This document shows, piece by piece, positions 17,619 through 25,403 of a DNA stretch of 64,000 nucleotides (positions within the stretch are counted from its first letter, which is position 1; each line of letters begins with the position of its first letter). Origin of the DNA: CALBPI01 sp039821605. Lineage in GTDB: Bacteria > Pseudomonadota > Gammaproteobacteria > Steroidobacterales > Woeseiaceae. Location: NCBI GenBank assembly GCA_039821605.1, contig JBCBNV010000004.1, positions 248,001 through 312,000 on the forward strand. The letters run 5' to 3'. Below the pieces are notes generated by a model. It was not told the origin of the DNA, made no database searches, and worked only from the letters and a program-made list of their open reading frames with translations. Made by a program: the position numbers and the translations under genes.

Positions 17619-18651
17619 CCTGCTGGCCGCGGCCCTAGTCGCCTGGTTTTCCTGGCCCGAAGTGGCACGTGCCGACGCCCTGTTCGCCAACGAGGACCCG
17701 CTCGAGGCGACGTTGCGCGGACCCCTGACCAAGGTCTACGACGATGGCCCGACGGGCACGTCGCGCGAGCGCACGGGGCAGTGGATGTTCGACGATGCCG
17801 AGGGCAACCGCGTCAGGCTCAAGGTGCGGTTTCGCCAGCGCGGCAACATGCGCCGACAGGCCTGCTTCCTGCCGCCGCTGCGGCTCAACTTCGTCAAAAG
17901 CGAGCTCAAGGGCACCCTGTTCGAGGGGCAGGACAAACTCAAGCTTGTGGGGGTCTGCGACCGACAACGCCAGTACCGTGACTTCCTCATGCTCGAATAC
18001 CTGGCGTACCGCGCTTACGCGCTGCTGACGCCCGCGAGCTTTGACACGCGGCTGCTCAAGCTGCGCTACATCGACTCGTCGGGCAGCGAATCGATGCGGC
18101 GCAATGCCTTCCTCATCGAGGACATCGACGCGCTGGCCGCACGGATTGAAGCACCCGCGCTAGAGCTCGAGCGCGCGGGCACGGCAGACCTCGATGCCGA
18201 TGCCGCGGCACTGCTCGAGCTGTTTTCGCTCATGATCGGCAACACGGATTTCTCGACCATCCGCGGGGCCGATGGCGACAGCTGTTGCCACAACGTGAAG
18301 CTGTTCCAGGGCGCGCAGGGCATCATGCCCGTGCCCTACGACTTTGACAGCTCGGGGCTCGTTGATGCCCCCTATGCGCTGCCCGCCACGCTGCTGCCCA
18401 TCAACGATGTGCGCACGCGCTACTTCAATGGGATCTGCAAGGCACCCGAACACTTCGAGCGCGCCCGCGCGGTAATGCTGGCGCAGAAGGACGGCGTGTT
18501 GGCCCTGTTCGAGGATCATGAAGGGCTCAGCAACAAGGTGCGCTCGAAGAGCGTTCGCTACCTCCGCGACTTCTTCGTCATGCTCGAAAGCGACGCGGCG
18601 TTCGAGCGCGACGTTATCGGGGCCTGCGTGGGCCCGGGTTCGAAGGACTAG
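17608..18651 (+). CDS. Exported CotH-kinase-like protein of uncertain function
   Basis: Exported protein, 347 residues, with a Sec signal (MRVSLLAAALVAWFSWPEVARA). The C-terminal half resembles the CotH atypical kinase fold: a GNTDFSTIRG segment, then a cysteine pair and CHNVKLFQG, then MPVPYDFDSSGLVDAP, matching the CotH order of an N..D block, a strand and a Y/W-D-F/L-D metal-binding motif. The match is by pattern only. ATG 17608 is chosen over 17572 because it begins the signal peptide. The gene ends tail to tail with a DUF4956-like gene in one shared CTAG; these two families are also neighbours elsewhere, usually with a VTC polyphosphate domain. Confidence 0.6.
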   Translation: MRVSLLAAALVAWFSWPEVARADALFANEDPLEATLRGPLTKVYDDGPTGTSRERTGQWMFDDAEGNRVRLKVRFRQRGNMRRQACFLPPLRLNFVKSELKGTLFEGQDKLKLVGVCDRQRQYRDFLMLEYLAYRAYALLTPASFDTRLLKLRYIDSSGSESMRRNAFLIEDIDALAARIEAPALELERAGTADLDADAAALLELFSLMIGNTDFSTIRGADGDSCCHNVKLFQGAQGIMPVPYDFDSSGLVDAPYALPATLLPINDVRTRYFNGICKAPEHFERARAVMLAQKDGVLALFEDHEGLSNKVRSKSVRYLRDFFVMLESDAAFERDVIGACVGPGSKD

Positions 18652-19409
18652 TCGGTCTCGGCTTCCGCTTCGGACTGCGCGCGCTTCGCGGCTTTGCGGC
18701 GGCGCTTGTGCTCGGCCGCGAAGCGGCTCTCCAGCCCGTCGCCGAAGGCACTGACCAGCATCGTGGCATAGCTGAAGAACACGCTGACGACGATGGCGAT
18801 CTCCATCGAGCGCGTGCCCGCTGCGATGCCCACGCCGACGGCCGTGAGGATGAACAGCGTGTCGAAGGTGTCGGTGAGGGCGCGGCGAAAGCGCACGCCC
18901 GCCACGATGCCCGCGAGGCTGAACGCGAGCGCGAGGCTGTGCTGCACAATGACAACAATGCCCGCGACCACGGCGGGCAGCACGAGCGTGGTCTCGTCGA
19001 GCGAGCGGTCATGCACCTCATCGCGGTGAATGGACCGGTACACCCAGGACACGGGCAGCATGAGCAGCAAGCTGCCCGTCATGGCTGCGAACAACGCGAT
19101 CATGCGCTCGACCCAGTCGCCCGATCCTGTGCTGGCCCGTGCCCGGGTGATCGCCTCAAGCTCGGCGCCACTGCCGTCGCGCAGCGCGTCCGTGACATCC
19201 GTGACGGTCAGATCGGGACCCGCAACGAGCTGGTCGATGCCGCCGACAGGCCAGATCGTGGCGCCGATCGGCAGCGTCGTCACGAGCAGGCCGATGACTG
19301 AGAACAGCACCAGGTAGTAGATGCTGACGCGGGCACCGAGCCGGATCATGCGCCCTCGGTGGGTCGCATCGGCGAGGATGGGTTCTTGTAATTCCTCCAT
19401 CGTCAGCAT
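18648..19409 (-). CDS. DUF4956-like integral membrane protein
   Basis: Inner-membrane protein, 253 residues, with about five hydrophobic segments and a basic, lysine/arginine-rich C-terminal tail. The segment SLALAFSLAGIVAGVRFRRA, followed by TDTFDTLFILTAVGVGIAAG, closely follows the DUF4956 signature (alternating small/hydrophobic helix, VRFR, D.D..F...AIG.G.A.G). A periplasmic loop of about 60 residues lies between the first two helices. ATG 19409 is chosen; upstream in-frame codons encode an arginine-rich leader unlikely to be translated. The stop codon shares CTAG with the convergent CotH-like gene. Function unknown. Confidence 0.65.
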   Translation of the reverse strand: MLTMEELQEPILADATHRGRMIRLGARVSIYYLVLFSVIGLLVTTLPIGATIWPVGGIDQLVAGPDLTVTDVTDALRDGSGAELEAITRARASTGSGDWVERMIALFAAMTGSLLLMLPVSWVYRSIHRDEVHDRSLDETTLVLPAVVAGIVVIVQHSLALAFSLAGIVAGVRFRRALTDTFDTLFILTAVGVGIAAGTRSMEIAIVVSVFFSYATMLVSAFGDGLESRFAAEHKRRRKAAKRAQSEAEAETD

Positions 19410-19505
19410 GTTAGCGCATGCCCGACGCCCCGCGCGACGCCCCGCGCGACGCGCGGGCGGCATCCGTTATACTCGGCGGCCGCAAATTCGCTCAGGAGTC
19501 TCGCC

Positions 19506-21683
19506 ATGCGTCGAGTTGTTGCCCTTGTCGGCCTCGCTGCCGTGATCGCAGGATGCGGCAAGTCCGAGTCCACCGAGGATCAGGAGGCCAACGTGCAGCC
19601 CGCCACCGAAGACACCGCCACGGCCACGGCCGATTCCACGGACCCGTATCTCTGGCTCGAAGACGTCGAGGGTGAGCAGGCGCTGGACTGGGTTCGCGAG
19701 CAAAACGAGCGCTCGCTGGCCGAGGTGACCGCCAACAGCGTCTACGAGGACAACCTCGAGCAGGCGATGTCACTGGCGACTGACGACGAACGGATCCCCT
19801 ACGGCACGATCCGTGACGGCTTCGTCTATAACTTCTGGCAAGACGACACCAACGTGCGCGGGCTCTGGCGCCGCACGCCCGTCGCGAGCTACCGCAACCC
19901 GGAGCCCGAGTGGGAGACGGTTCTCGACTTCGACGCGCTGGCCGCGTCCGAGGACAAGAACTGGGTGTACAAGGGCGCCGAGTGCTTCCGGCCGCAGGGC
20001 GGTGACAAGACGCTGTGCCTCGTGTCGCTGTCCGACGGTGGCAAGGACGCGGTGGTTTTGCGCGAGTTCGATCTCGACGCCAAACAGTGGGTCGAAGGCG
20101 GATTCGAGACGGCCGAAGCCAAGCAGGGCGCAGCGTGGGTCGATCCGGACACGCTGCTCATCGCAACGGACTGGGGTGGTGACGGCTCGACGCTGACGGA
20201 ATCGGGCTACCCGCTGAGCGTACGCATCTGGACGCGTGGTGAGCCGCTGGCTTCGGCGCGAACACTCTACGAAGGCCAGAAGACCGACGTAGGCGTCTGG
20301 CCCTGGGCCGATGAGCTCGACGACGGCCGCATGATGTACGGCGCGGTCGAGGCCGACACGTTCTTTACGCGCAAATTCATTCAGCTCGACACCGATGCAC
20401 CGCGCGTTTTCCCGTTGCCGCCCAAGTCGGAGCTCGGTGACCGCTACAAAGGCCAGCAGTTCGTGACGCTGCAGCAGGACTGGGAAGTCCAGGGCAAAAC
20501 GTTCAAGAGCGGCGATCTGCTTGCGTTCGACCTCGACGCCTACCTCGAAAGCGGTGAGCTACCCGAGGTCCAGCTTGTGTTCCGCGCCAACGAACGTCAG
20601 GCCGTGAACGGCGTGGCGGTTGCGGACGGCGCGGCGCTGCTGTCCATCAATGACAATGTGGCGAGCCGCATCCTGCTGCTCGAGCCGGGTGAGACGGGTT
20701 GGACCACTGAGGCCATCGAGTTGCCCGGCACGGGCCAGGCCAGCGTCCGGTTCGCCGACGACAACAGCACGATTGCCTACGTCAACTACGAAGGCTTCCT
20801 GACGCCTGACTCGCTACTCGAGTTCGATGCCACGACGCGTTCGCTGTCGCCGCTCAAGTCGCTGCCGGCGAAATTCGATCCCGAAGGCCTGACCGTGCAG
20901 CAGTTTGAGGCCACCTCGAAGGATGGCACCAAGGTGCCGTACTTCGTCGTCCACAAGAGCGACATCGAGCTCGACGGTGACACGCCGACGTTGCTCTATG
21001 GCTATGGTGGCTTCCAGATCTCGTTGCGCCCGAACTATTCGGCCACGATCGGCCGCCTCTGGCTTGAGCGCGGCGGCGCCTATGTCGTGGCAAACATCCG
21101 TGGTGGCGGTGAATTCGGTCCCGAATGGCACCAGGCGGGCCTCAAGGGCAACCGCCAGCGTATCTACGACGACTTCATCGCCGTGGGCGAGAGCATCATC
21201 GACCGGGGCATCACCTCGACGCGCCGTCTCGGCATCATGGGTGGCTCGAACGGGGGATTGCTCATGGGTGTCATGCTCACGCAGCGGCCGGATCTCTGGA
21301 ATGCGGTCGTGGTGCAGGTACCGCTGCTCGACATGTTGCGCTACCACAAGCTGCTGGCGGGCGCGTCCTGGGTCGATGAGTACGGCGATCCCGAGATTCC
21401 CGAGGAGCGCGCCTTCCTCGAGACCATTTCGCCCTACCAGAACTTCGATGCGGACGCGGACTACCCAACACCGTTCTTCGTGACCTCGACCAAGGACGAT
21501 CGTGTGCACCCGGGTCACGCGCGCAAGATGGCCAAGCTGTTCCAGGCCGCCGAGAAGCCCTTCCTCTACTACGAGAACATTGACGGCGGTCATTCGGCCG
21601 CGGCCAACCAGAAAGAGCGCGCCAAGCGCTCGGCGCTTGAGTTCACCTACCTGGCCGAGAAGCTCTTTAGCGATGAGGGCTGA
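19506..21683 (+). CDS. Prolyl oligopeptidase family S9A lipoprotein
   Basis: Serine peptidase cleaving after proline in short peptides, 725 residues, anchored as a lipoprotein (signal MRRVVALVGLAAVIAGCGK, lipobox IAGC). A seven-bladed propeller spans roughly residues 100-440. The alpha/beta-hydrolase domain carries the nucleophile Ser581 in GGSNGG, the acid at Asp664 or 665 in TKDDRVHPGHA and His696 in GGHSAA. An acidic, threonine-rich linker follows the lipidated cysteine. A TATACT -10-like hexamer lies at 19468-19473, about 33 bases before the start. The next gene, DUF1499, overlaps its stop by one base. Confidence 0.95.
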   Translation: MRRVVALVGLAAVIAGCGKSESTEDQEANVQPATEDTATATADSTDPYLWLEDVEGEQALDWVREQNERSLAEVTANSVYEDNLEQAMSLATDDERIPYGTIRDGFVYNFWQDDTNVRGLWRRTPVASYRNPEPEWETVLDFDALAASEDKNWVYKGAECFRPQGGDKTLCLVSLSDGGKDAVVLREFDLDAKQWVEGGFETAEAKQGAAWVDPDTLLIATDWGGDGSTLTESGYPLSVRIWTRGEPLASARTLYEGQKTDVGVWPWADELDDGRMMYGAVEADTFFTRKFIQLDTDAPRVFPLPPKSELGDRYKGQQFVTLQQDWEVQGKTFKSGDLLAFDLDAYLESGELPEVQLVFRANERQAVNGVAVADGAALLSINDNVASRILLLEPGETGWTTEAIELPGTGQASVRFADDNSTIAYVNYEGFLTPDSLLEFDATTRSLSPLKSLPAKFDPEGLTVQQFEATSKDGTKVPYFVVHKSDIELDGDTPTLLYGYGGFQISLRPNYSATIGRLWLERGGAYVVANIRGGGEFGPEWHQAGLKGNRQRIYDDFIAVGESIIDRGITSTRRLGIMGGSNGGLLMGVMLTQRPDLWNAVVVQVPLLDMLRYHKLLAGASWVDEYGDPEIPEERAFLETISPYQNFDADADYPTPFFVTSTKDDRVHPGHARKMAKLFQAAEKPFLYYENIDGGHSAAANQKERAKRSALEFTYLAEKLFSDEG

Positions 21684-22135
21684 TGCGGTGGCTCGCCGGG
21701 CTTGTCGCCCTGTTGATGCTGGCGGGGTGCGTCAGCGTGGCTGAGCGGCCCGCAGCCGGTGACGGCCTTGCGCCGTGCCCGTCCTCGCCCAACTGTGTGT
21801 GCTCGACCGACGAGGGTCGGTCGGGCATCGCGCCGCTCGCGATCGAAGGCGACGCCGACGCTGCGTGGCAGGCATTGCGCGAGGTGCTCGAGGCCACGCC
21901 GCGCATGCGCATCGTGACCGCGGACGGCGACTATCTGCACGCCACGGCGACCACGGCCATCATGCGCTTCACCGACGACCTTGAGTTCATGCTCGATCGC
22001 GAGCGTGGCGTCATTGACGTGCGCTCCGCGTCACGCGTGGGCTACTCGGATTTCGGCGCCAACCGCAAACGTGTTGAGGCACTGCGCGGTGCCCTGATCG
22101 AGCGCGGCACCGTGGCCGCGGGCGCCAACCGCTAA
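21683..22135 (+). CDS. DUF1499 lipoprotein
   Basis: Small lipoprotein of unknown function, 150 residues, signal LAGLVALLMLAGC. The DUF1499 core is visible: CPSSPNCVCSTDEG near residue 31, a central DAAWQALREVLEATPRMRIV block, then HATATTAIMRFTDDLEFML and a C-terminal SASRVGYSDFGANRKRVE. Its ATG overlaps the stop of the prolyl oligopeptidase gene (TGATG), so it is translated by coupling. The endonuclease III gene starts 2 bases after its stop. No role can be assigned from context. Confidence 0.85.
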   Translation: MRWLAGLVALLMLAGCVSVAERPAAGDGLAPCPSSPNCVCSTDEGRSGIAPLAIEGDADAAWQALREVLEATPRMRIVTADGDYLHATATTAIMRFTDDLEFMLDRERGVIDVRSASRVGYSDFGANRKRVEALRGALIERGTVAAGANR

Positions 22136-22137
22136 AC

Positions 22138-22836
22138 GTGGCCGCCAACCTCGCCGACTGGGGCGAGCTGACGCAACGCGAGGTCACCCGCGCGTTTCGG
22201 ATTCTCGCGGAGGTCATGCCGGGCAATGTGCCTGGCGCGAAAGGGCCCAAGGAAGCCATTGATCCTTTTCGGGGCTGCGTGAGTTGCATGCTGTCGGCGC
22301 AGTCGCGCGACGAGAACACGGCGCGTGCCACGAAGGCGTTGTTTCGGCTCGCGCGCAAACCGCACACGATGCTCAGGCTCGATGACAGCGTGATTGCCAA
22401 CGCGATCAAACCCGCGGGTCTCTACAACAACAAGACGCGCAGCATCAAGAAGTTCTGCCGGGCGCTCATTGAGAACTTCAATGGGCTGGTGCCGCGCACG
22501 CGCGAGGAGCTCATGTCGCTTCCGGGTATCGGCCGCAAGTGCGCCGATATCGTGCTGCAGTTCGTGTTCGACCAGAAGACGATTGCCGTGGACACGCACG
22601 TTCACCGAATCTGCAATCGGGCGGGCATTGCGCGCGGAGCGACGCCCGATCAGACGGCGATAGCGCTTGAGGCGCGTGCCCCCGACTGGGCGCTGGCCGA
22701 GGGACACTTCTGGCTCATCCAGTTCGCCAAGCGGGTGTGTGTCTCACGTAATCCCCGTTGCGAGGCTTGCCCGCTGAAGAAGCTGTGCCGCCACTATCGC
22801 GTCCACGGTCAGCCTAAAACAGGTCGATTGCACTGA
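22138..22836 (+). CDS. nth: Endonuclease III (DNA glycosylase/AP lyase)
   Basis: Bifunctional base-excision repair enzyme that removes oxidised pyrimidines and nicks the abasic site. It has 232 residues, slightly longer than E. coli Nth (211) because of extra N- and C-terminal residues. The helix-hairpin-helix LPGIGRKCAD carries catalytic Lys134; VDTHVHR supplies Asp152. The 4Fe-4S cluster ligands Cys201, Cys208, Cys211 and Cys217 keep the exact C-x6-C-x2-C-x5-C spacing. The start is GTG, 2 bases after the DUF1499 stop; no nearby ATG would keep the N-terminal helix. Confidence 0.95.
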   Translation: MAANLADWGELTQREVTRAFRILAEVMPGNVPGAKGPKEAIDPFRGCVSCMLSAQSRDENTARATKALFRLARKPHTMLRLDDSVIANAIKPAGLYNNKTRSIKKFCRALIENFNGLVPRTREELMSLPGIGRKCADIVLQFVFDQKTIAVDTHVHRICNRAGIARGATPDQTAIALEARAPDWALAEGHFWLIQFAKRVCVSRNPRCEACPLKKLCRHYRVHGQPKTGRLH

Positions 22837-22958
22837 AAAACGCGGCTATACGGGTCGACCGATGTAATCGTGAAATAAAACCTGACCCACGTTGGTCTCT
22901 TGCGCCATAACCTACCGATATGCACAGTGCGATCGGTGAGTACACCGGAGAAGAGATC

Positions 22959-23432
22959 ATGAAGAAGTACCTGCCCTACGTGCTGGTCGCTGTGCCCGTT
23001 TTCGTCTTCCTGCAGTCGCTGCCCTTCAAGTTTTCGGGCGCACAGGAAACCATCTACATTTTTGACACCATTGGTGCCTGGATGACCGATATCGGTCTGG
23101 GTGGCATCGGTGACGTGTTCGCGCGCTACGGCGCCTACGGAGTCGGCAGCGTCGAACTCGTTGCGAGCATCCTGTTGCTGATCCCCGTCACGCGCCACAT
23201 CGGTGCCCTCGTCGGCGTAGGTGTTCTGAGCGGCGCCATCTTCTTCCACCTGTTCACGCCGCTGGGTGTGGCCGTGGAATTCCCAGGCGCAGCACCCGGC
23301 GGTGAGCCCTCGCTGTTCGTTATGGCGGTTATCGCCTGGCTCGCACAGGCTGCGCTGCTCGTGATCTACCGTGACCGCTTTCCCGGCTTCGGCAAGAAGC
23401 AGGACTCAGGCGCCGTCACGATGACGCTTTAG
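22959..23432 (+). CDS. Small DoxX-like integral membrane protein
   Basis: Inner-membrane protein of 157 residues with four predicted helices (about 4-22, 47-75, 78-105, 117-140). The pattern PFKFSGAQETIYIFDTIG, then VGSVELVASILLLIP, and a HLFTPLG segment resembles DoxX/DoxX-like proteins, but the match is loose. ATG 22959 has a strong purine-rich site (CCGGAGAAGAGATC); an upstream ATG at 22920 has none. A clear intrinsic terminator (23484-23508) follows 51 bases after the stop, so this gene probably ends its transcript. Function unknown. Confidence 0.7.
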   Translation: MKKYLPYVLVAVPVFVFLQSLPFKFSGAQETIYIFDTIGAWMTDIGLGGIGDVFARYGAYGVGSVELVASILLLIPVTRHIGALVGVGVLSGAIFFHLFTPLGVAVEFPGAAPGGEPSLFVMAVIAWLAQAALLVIYRDRFPGFGKKQDSGAVTMTL

Positions 23433-23483
23433 ATATCGAGACCCCCTCCCTCGGTAACGGTCAATCCCCTCTGACCGTAGCTC

Positions 23484-23508
23484 GGGCCGCGCAAGCGGCC
23501 CTTTTTTT
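23484..23508 (+). terminator. Rho-independent terminator after the DoxX-like gene
   Basis: GGGCCGC - GCAA - GCGGCCC forms a perfect 7-bp GC stem with a GNRA tetraloop, followed directly by seven T. It lies 51 bases downstream of the DoxX-like stop and reads on the plus strand. Confidence 0.92.
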
Positions 23509-23510
23509 GA

Positions 23511-23548
23511 CTGGGAGGAGGGCCTGCGGAAGCAGGCCATCCTCCCAG
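23511..23548. other. Long stem-loop directly after the terminator
   Basis: Inverted repeat with arms of 17 bases (9 paired, one G/A mismatch, 7 paired) around a GGAA loop. It starts 2 bases after the terminator T-tract and runs straight into the first copy of the dispersed element, so it may be a back-up terminator or the remnant of another repeat. It resembles none of the element arms in this window. Confidence 0.7.
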
Positions 23549-23836
23549 TCATCGCGAGGCGCGCAGCGCCGCGGCGATCTCTTGACGACTTGCGACGTTG
23601 AAACAAGCCACCCCGTCATCGCGAGGCGCGCAGCGCCGCGGCGATCTCTTGACGGCATCGTGACGTTTGGGAGATTGCCGCGGCGCTACGCGCCTCGCAA
23701 TGACGGGTGCGCGTGGGGGCCTCGCAATGACGGGTGCGCGTGGGGGCCTCGCAATGACGGGTGCGCGTGGGGGCCTCGCAATGACGGGTGCGCGCGGGGG
23801 CCTCGCAATGACGGGTGCGCGTGGAGGCCTCGCAAG
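23549..23836. repeat. Palindromic dispersed element plus 27-bp tandem array (locus 1)
   Basis: This fills most of the 418-base gap between the DoxX-like and SDR genes. First comes one lone left arm (about 23548-23587). Next is a full palindrome, 23612-23707, with 37-nt arms that match at 34 of 37 positions around a 22-nt centre. The two outer mismatches between arms are compensated inside each arm (ATCGC with GCGAT on the left, ATTGC with GCAAT on the right). The right end is then repeated: CCTCGCAA begins at 23693, 23720, 23747, 23774, 23801 and 23828, an exact 27-bp period. Open frames through the array are artefacts. No gene is visible here. Confidence 0.93.
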
Positions 23837-23850
23837 GCCGTGCGGCGTGT

Positions 23851-24633
23851 CTACGTCCCGGAAGCCAGCTTCGTCAGCCGCCGCTTGATCCAGCGCGGCA
23901 GTACGCCTGTGGTGGCCATGGCAATCGAGTAGCCGATACCGGGTACCTCGATGGCATCGCCGCGCATGCAGGCCTTGTAGGCGGCGCGCGCGACGGTTTC
24001 GGGCTCAAGCACCGTGAATTCGCGAATGTTGATCTTGCCGGCCGCCTCCTGCACGGGACCGCGCAGCATGTCGGTGTCCGTGAAGCCCGGACACACCGCC
24101 GTGACGGTGACGCCCTTGCGGCCCAGCTCCAGCGAGAGCGCCTCACTGAGGCTCAGCACGTAGGCCTTGGTCGCGGCATACACGGCAAGGTTGGGCACAG
24201 GCTGAAATGCAGCGATCGAGGCCACATTCACGATGCGCCCGCCGCCGCGTTCGACGAGCCGCTCGGAAAACGTGCGGCACATATCGGTGAGCGAGACGAC
24301 GTTGAGCTCGATCATGGACTCGATACGGTCGCGGTCCATGTGCCGGAAGCTGCCGCTCGATAGCACGCCGGCGTTGTTGATGACAGTCTCGACGTCGCGA
24401 TCGCCAAGCGCCTCGATAAGGTCTTCGCTGGCGTCGTCGTCGGACAGGTCCAGTGCCAGCGGTACGGCGTCGACGCCATGGTCGTGCGAGAGCTTTTCCG
24501 CCAGCGTCGTCAGCTCGGGCAGGCGCCGCGCCACGAGCACGAGATTGTGACCCTCGCTGGCGAATCGCTCGGCGATGGCTTTGCCAATGCCGGCCGATGC
24601 ACCTGTGATCAGGGTGTAAGTATTTTCGGTCAT
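23851..24633 (-). CDS. Short-chain dehydrogenase/reductase (classical SDR)
   Basis: NAD(P)-dependent oxidoreductase, 260 residues. It shows the cofactor motif TGASAGIGKAIAERFA at the N-terminus, INNAGVLSSG, the catalytic serine in VNVASIAAF and the YxxxK pair in YAATKAYVLSLSEAL, then CPGFTDTDM. A basic residue pair (ARR) after strand 2 fits NADP(H) preference. The C-terminus ends in a hydrophobic/basic segment (GVLPRWIKRRLTKLAS), as in membrane-associated SDRs. ATG 24633 is chosen because GAGGACC lies just upstream; 24693 would add an arginine-rich leader. Substrate not known. Confidence 0.92.
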   Translation of the reverse strand: MTENTYTLITGASAGIGKAIAERFASEGHNLVLVARRLPELTTLAEKLSHDHGVDAVPLALDLSDDDASEDLIEALGDRDVETVINNAGVLSSGSFRHMDRDRIESMIELNVVSLTDMCRTFSERLVERGGGRIVNVASIAAFQPVPNLAVYAATKAYVLSLSEALSLELGRKGVTVTAVCPGFTDTDMLRGPVQEAAGKINIREFTVLEPETVARAAYKACMRGDAIEVPGIGYSIAMATTGVLPRWIKRRLTKLASGT

Positions 24634-24839
24634 GGGTGATGGTCCTCTGCGTCCGAAGCGCGCCGGCCACGTCCGGGACCGCGCTGACGCCAAATGGCGA
24701 CAGGTTTTCGGCCCGCTAACCGACTGAAAAGCATGATTTTGTCAAATTGTACCGCCTGCGCGCTGTGCAATGCTGCCTCATCGGCCGGTCGGGACGTACG
24801 CTCTCGCTCACGCAGACTACCCGCACGCGAGGGAAAGAC

Positions 24840-25397
24840 ATGTTTCGCAAAGCAGCTACGGGCGCCGCGCTGGTGCTCCTGGCCACCGCGGCCAACGCGA
24901 CCGATCTCAGCTACAACTATGCCGAACTGCGCTGGGTCGATACCGAACTCGAGAGCGTCGACGGCGACGGCTTCCAGATTGGCGGGTCCTACGAGCTGTC
25001 CGACGAGTGGCTCGTCGTCGCTGATCTGTCCGCCATCGACTTCGACTTCAATGTCGATATCACCACGTTCTCCGTGGGCGCGGGTTACCTGGTCCGCTAT
25101 GACGAACGCTTCGACTTCGTGGGCTACGCCCGGCTGATTCGCGCAAATGCCGATTTTACGGGTGGTGACGAAGACGAGAACGGTTACGCTATCTTGGCGG
25201 GCACGCGCGCGAAGCCGGCCGACAACGTCGAGTTGCGGGCATTCCTCAACCACGTCGATGTGTTTGATCGCGACACCTTTATCGAGCTGGGCGGGGACTA
25301 CTACTTCGACCCGAGGCTTTCGGTCGGCGCCACACTGCAGTTCGCAGGTGACGCCGACACGCTGACGCTCGGCGTGCGCTGGTTCTTCAGCGAGTAA
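24840..25397 (+). CDS. Small outer-membrane beta-barrel protein
   Basis: Predicted outer-membrane protein, 185 residues: a Sec signal (MFRKAATGAALVLLATAANA) and then about eight amphipathic strands with alternating hydrophobic and polar residues and acidic turns. It ends TLTLGVRWFFSE, with aromatic residues near the C-terminus. It looks like the OmpA-like/OmpW-size eight-stranded barrels but carries no recognised family motif. The start is set by the signal peptide and by GAGGGAAAGAC just upstream. It runs convergent with the catalase-like gene, 6 bases apart. Ligand or role unknown. Confidence 0.75.
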   Translation: MFRKAATGAALVLLATAANATDLSYNYAELRWVDTELESVDGDGFQIGGSYELSDEWLVVADLSAIDFDFNVDITTFSVGAGYLVRYDERFDFVGYARLIRANADFTGGDEDENGYAILAGTRAKPADNVELRAFLNHVDVFDRDTFIELGGDYYFDPRLSVGATLQFAGDADTLTLGVRWFFSE

Positions 25398-25403
25398 TCG
25401 CCG

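Noticed and set aside
19413..19463. Longer start for the DUF4956-like protein
   Set aside because: The added leader is almost only arginine, alanine and proline and lies in the promoter region of the peptidase gene; ATG 19409 gives a normal N-terminus.
23693..23836. Possible CRISPR array (regular 27-bp period)
   Set aside because: There are no unique spacers; the whole unit is repeated and it is the end of an adjacent palindrome. No cas genes are present. The same reasoning rules out the 28- and 33-bp arrays at 59.8 and 61.6 kb.
23507..23932. Open frames encoding repeated GARGGLAMT-type peptides
   Set aside because: They arise only because the repeat period is a multiple of three; no start site or codon pattern supports a protein.
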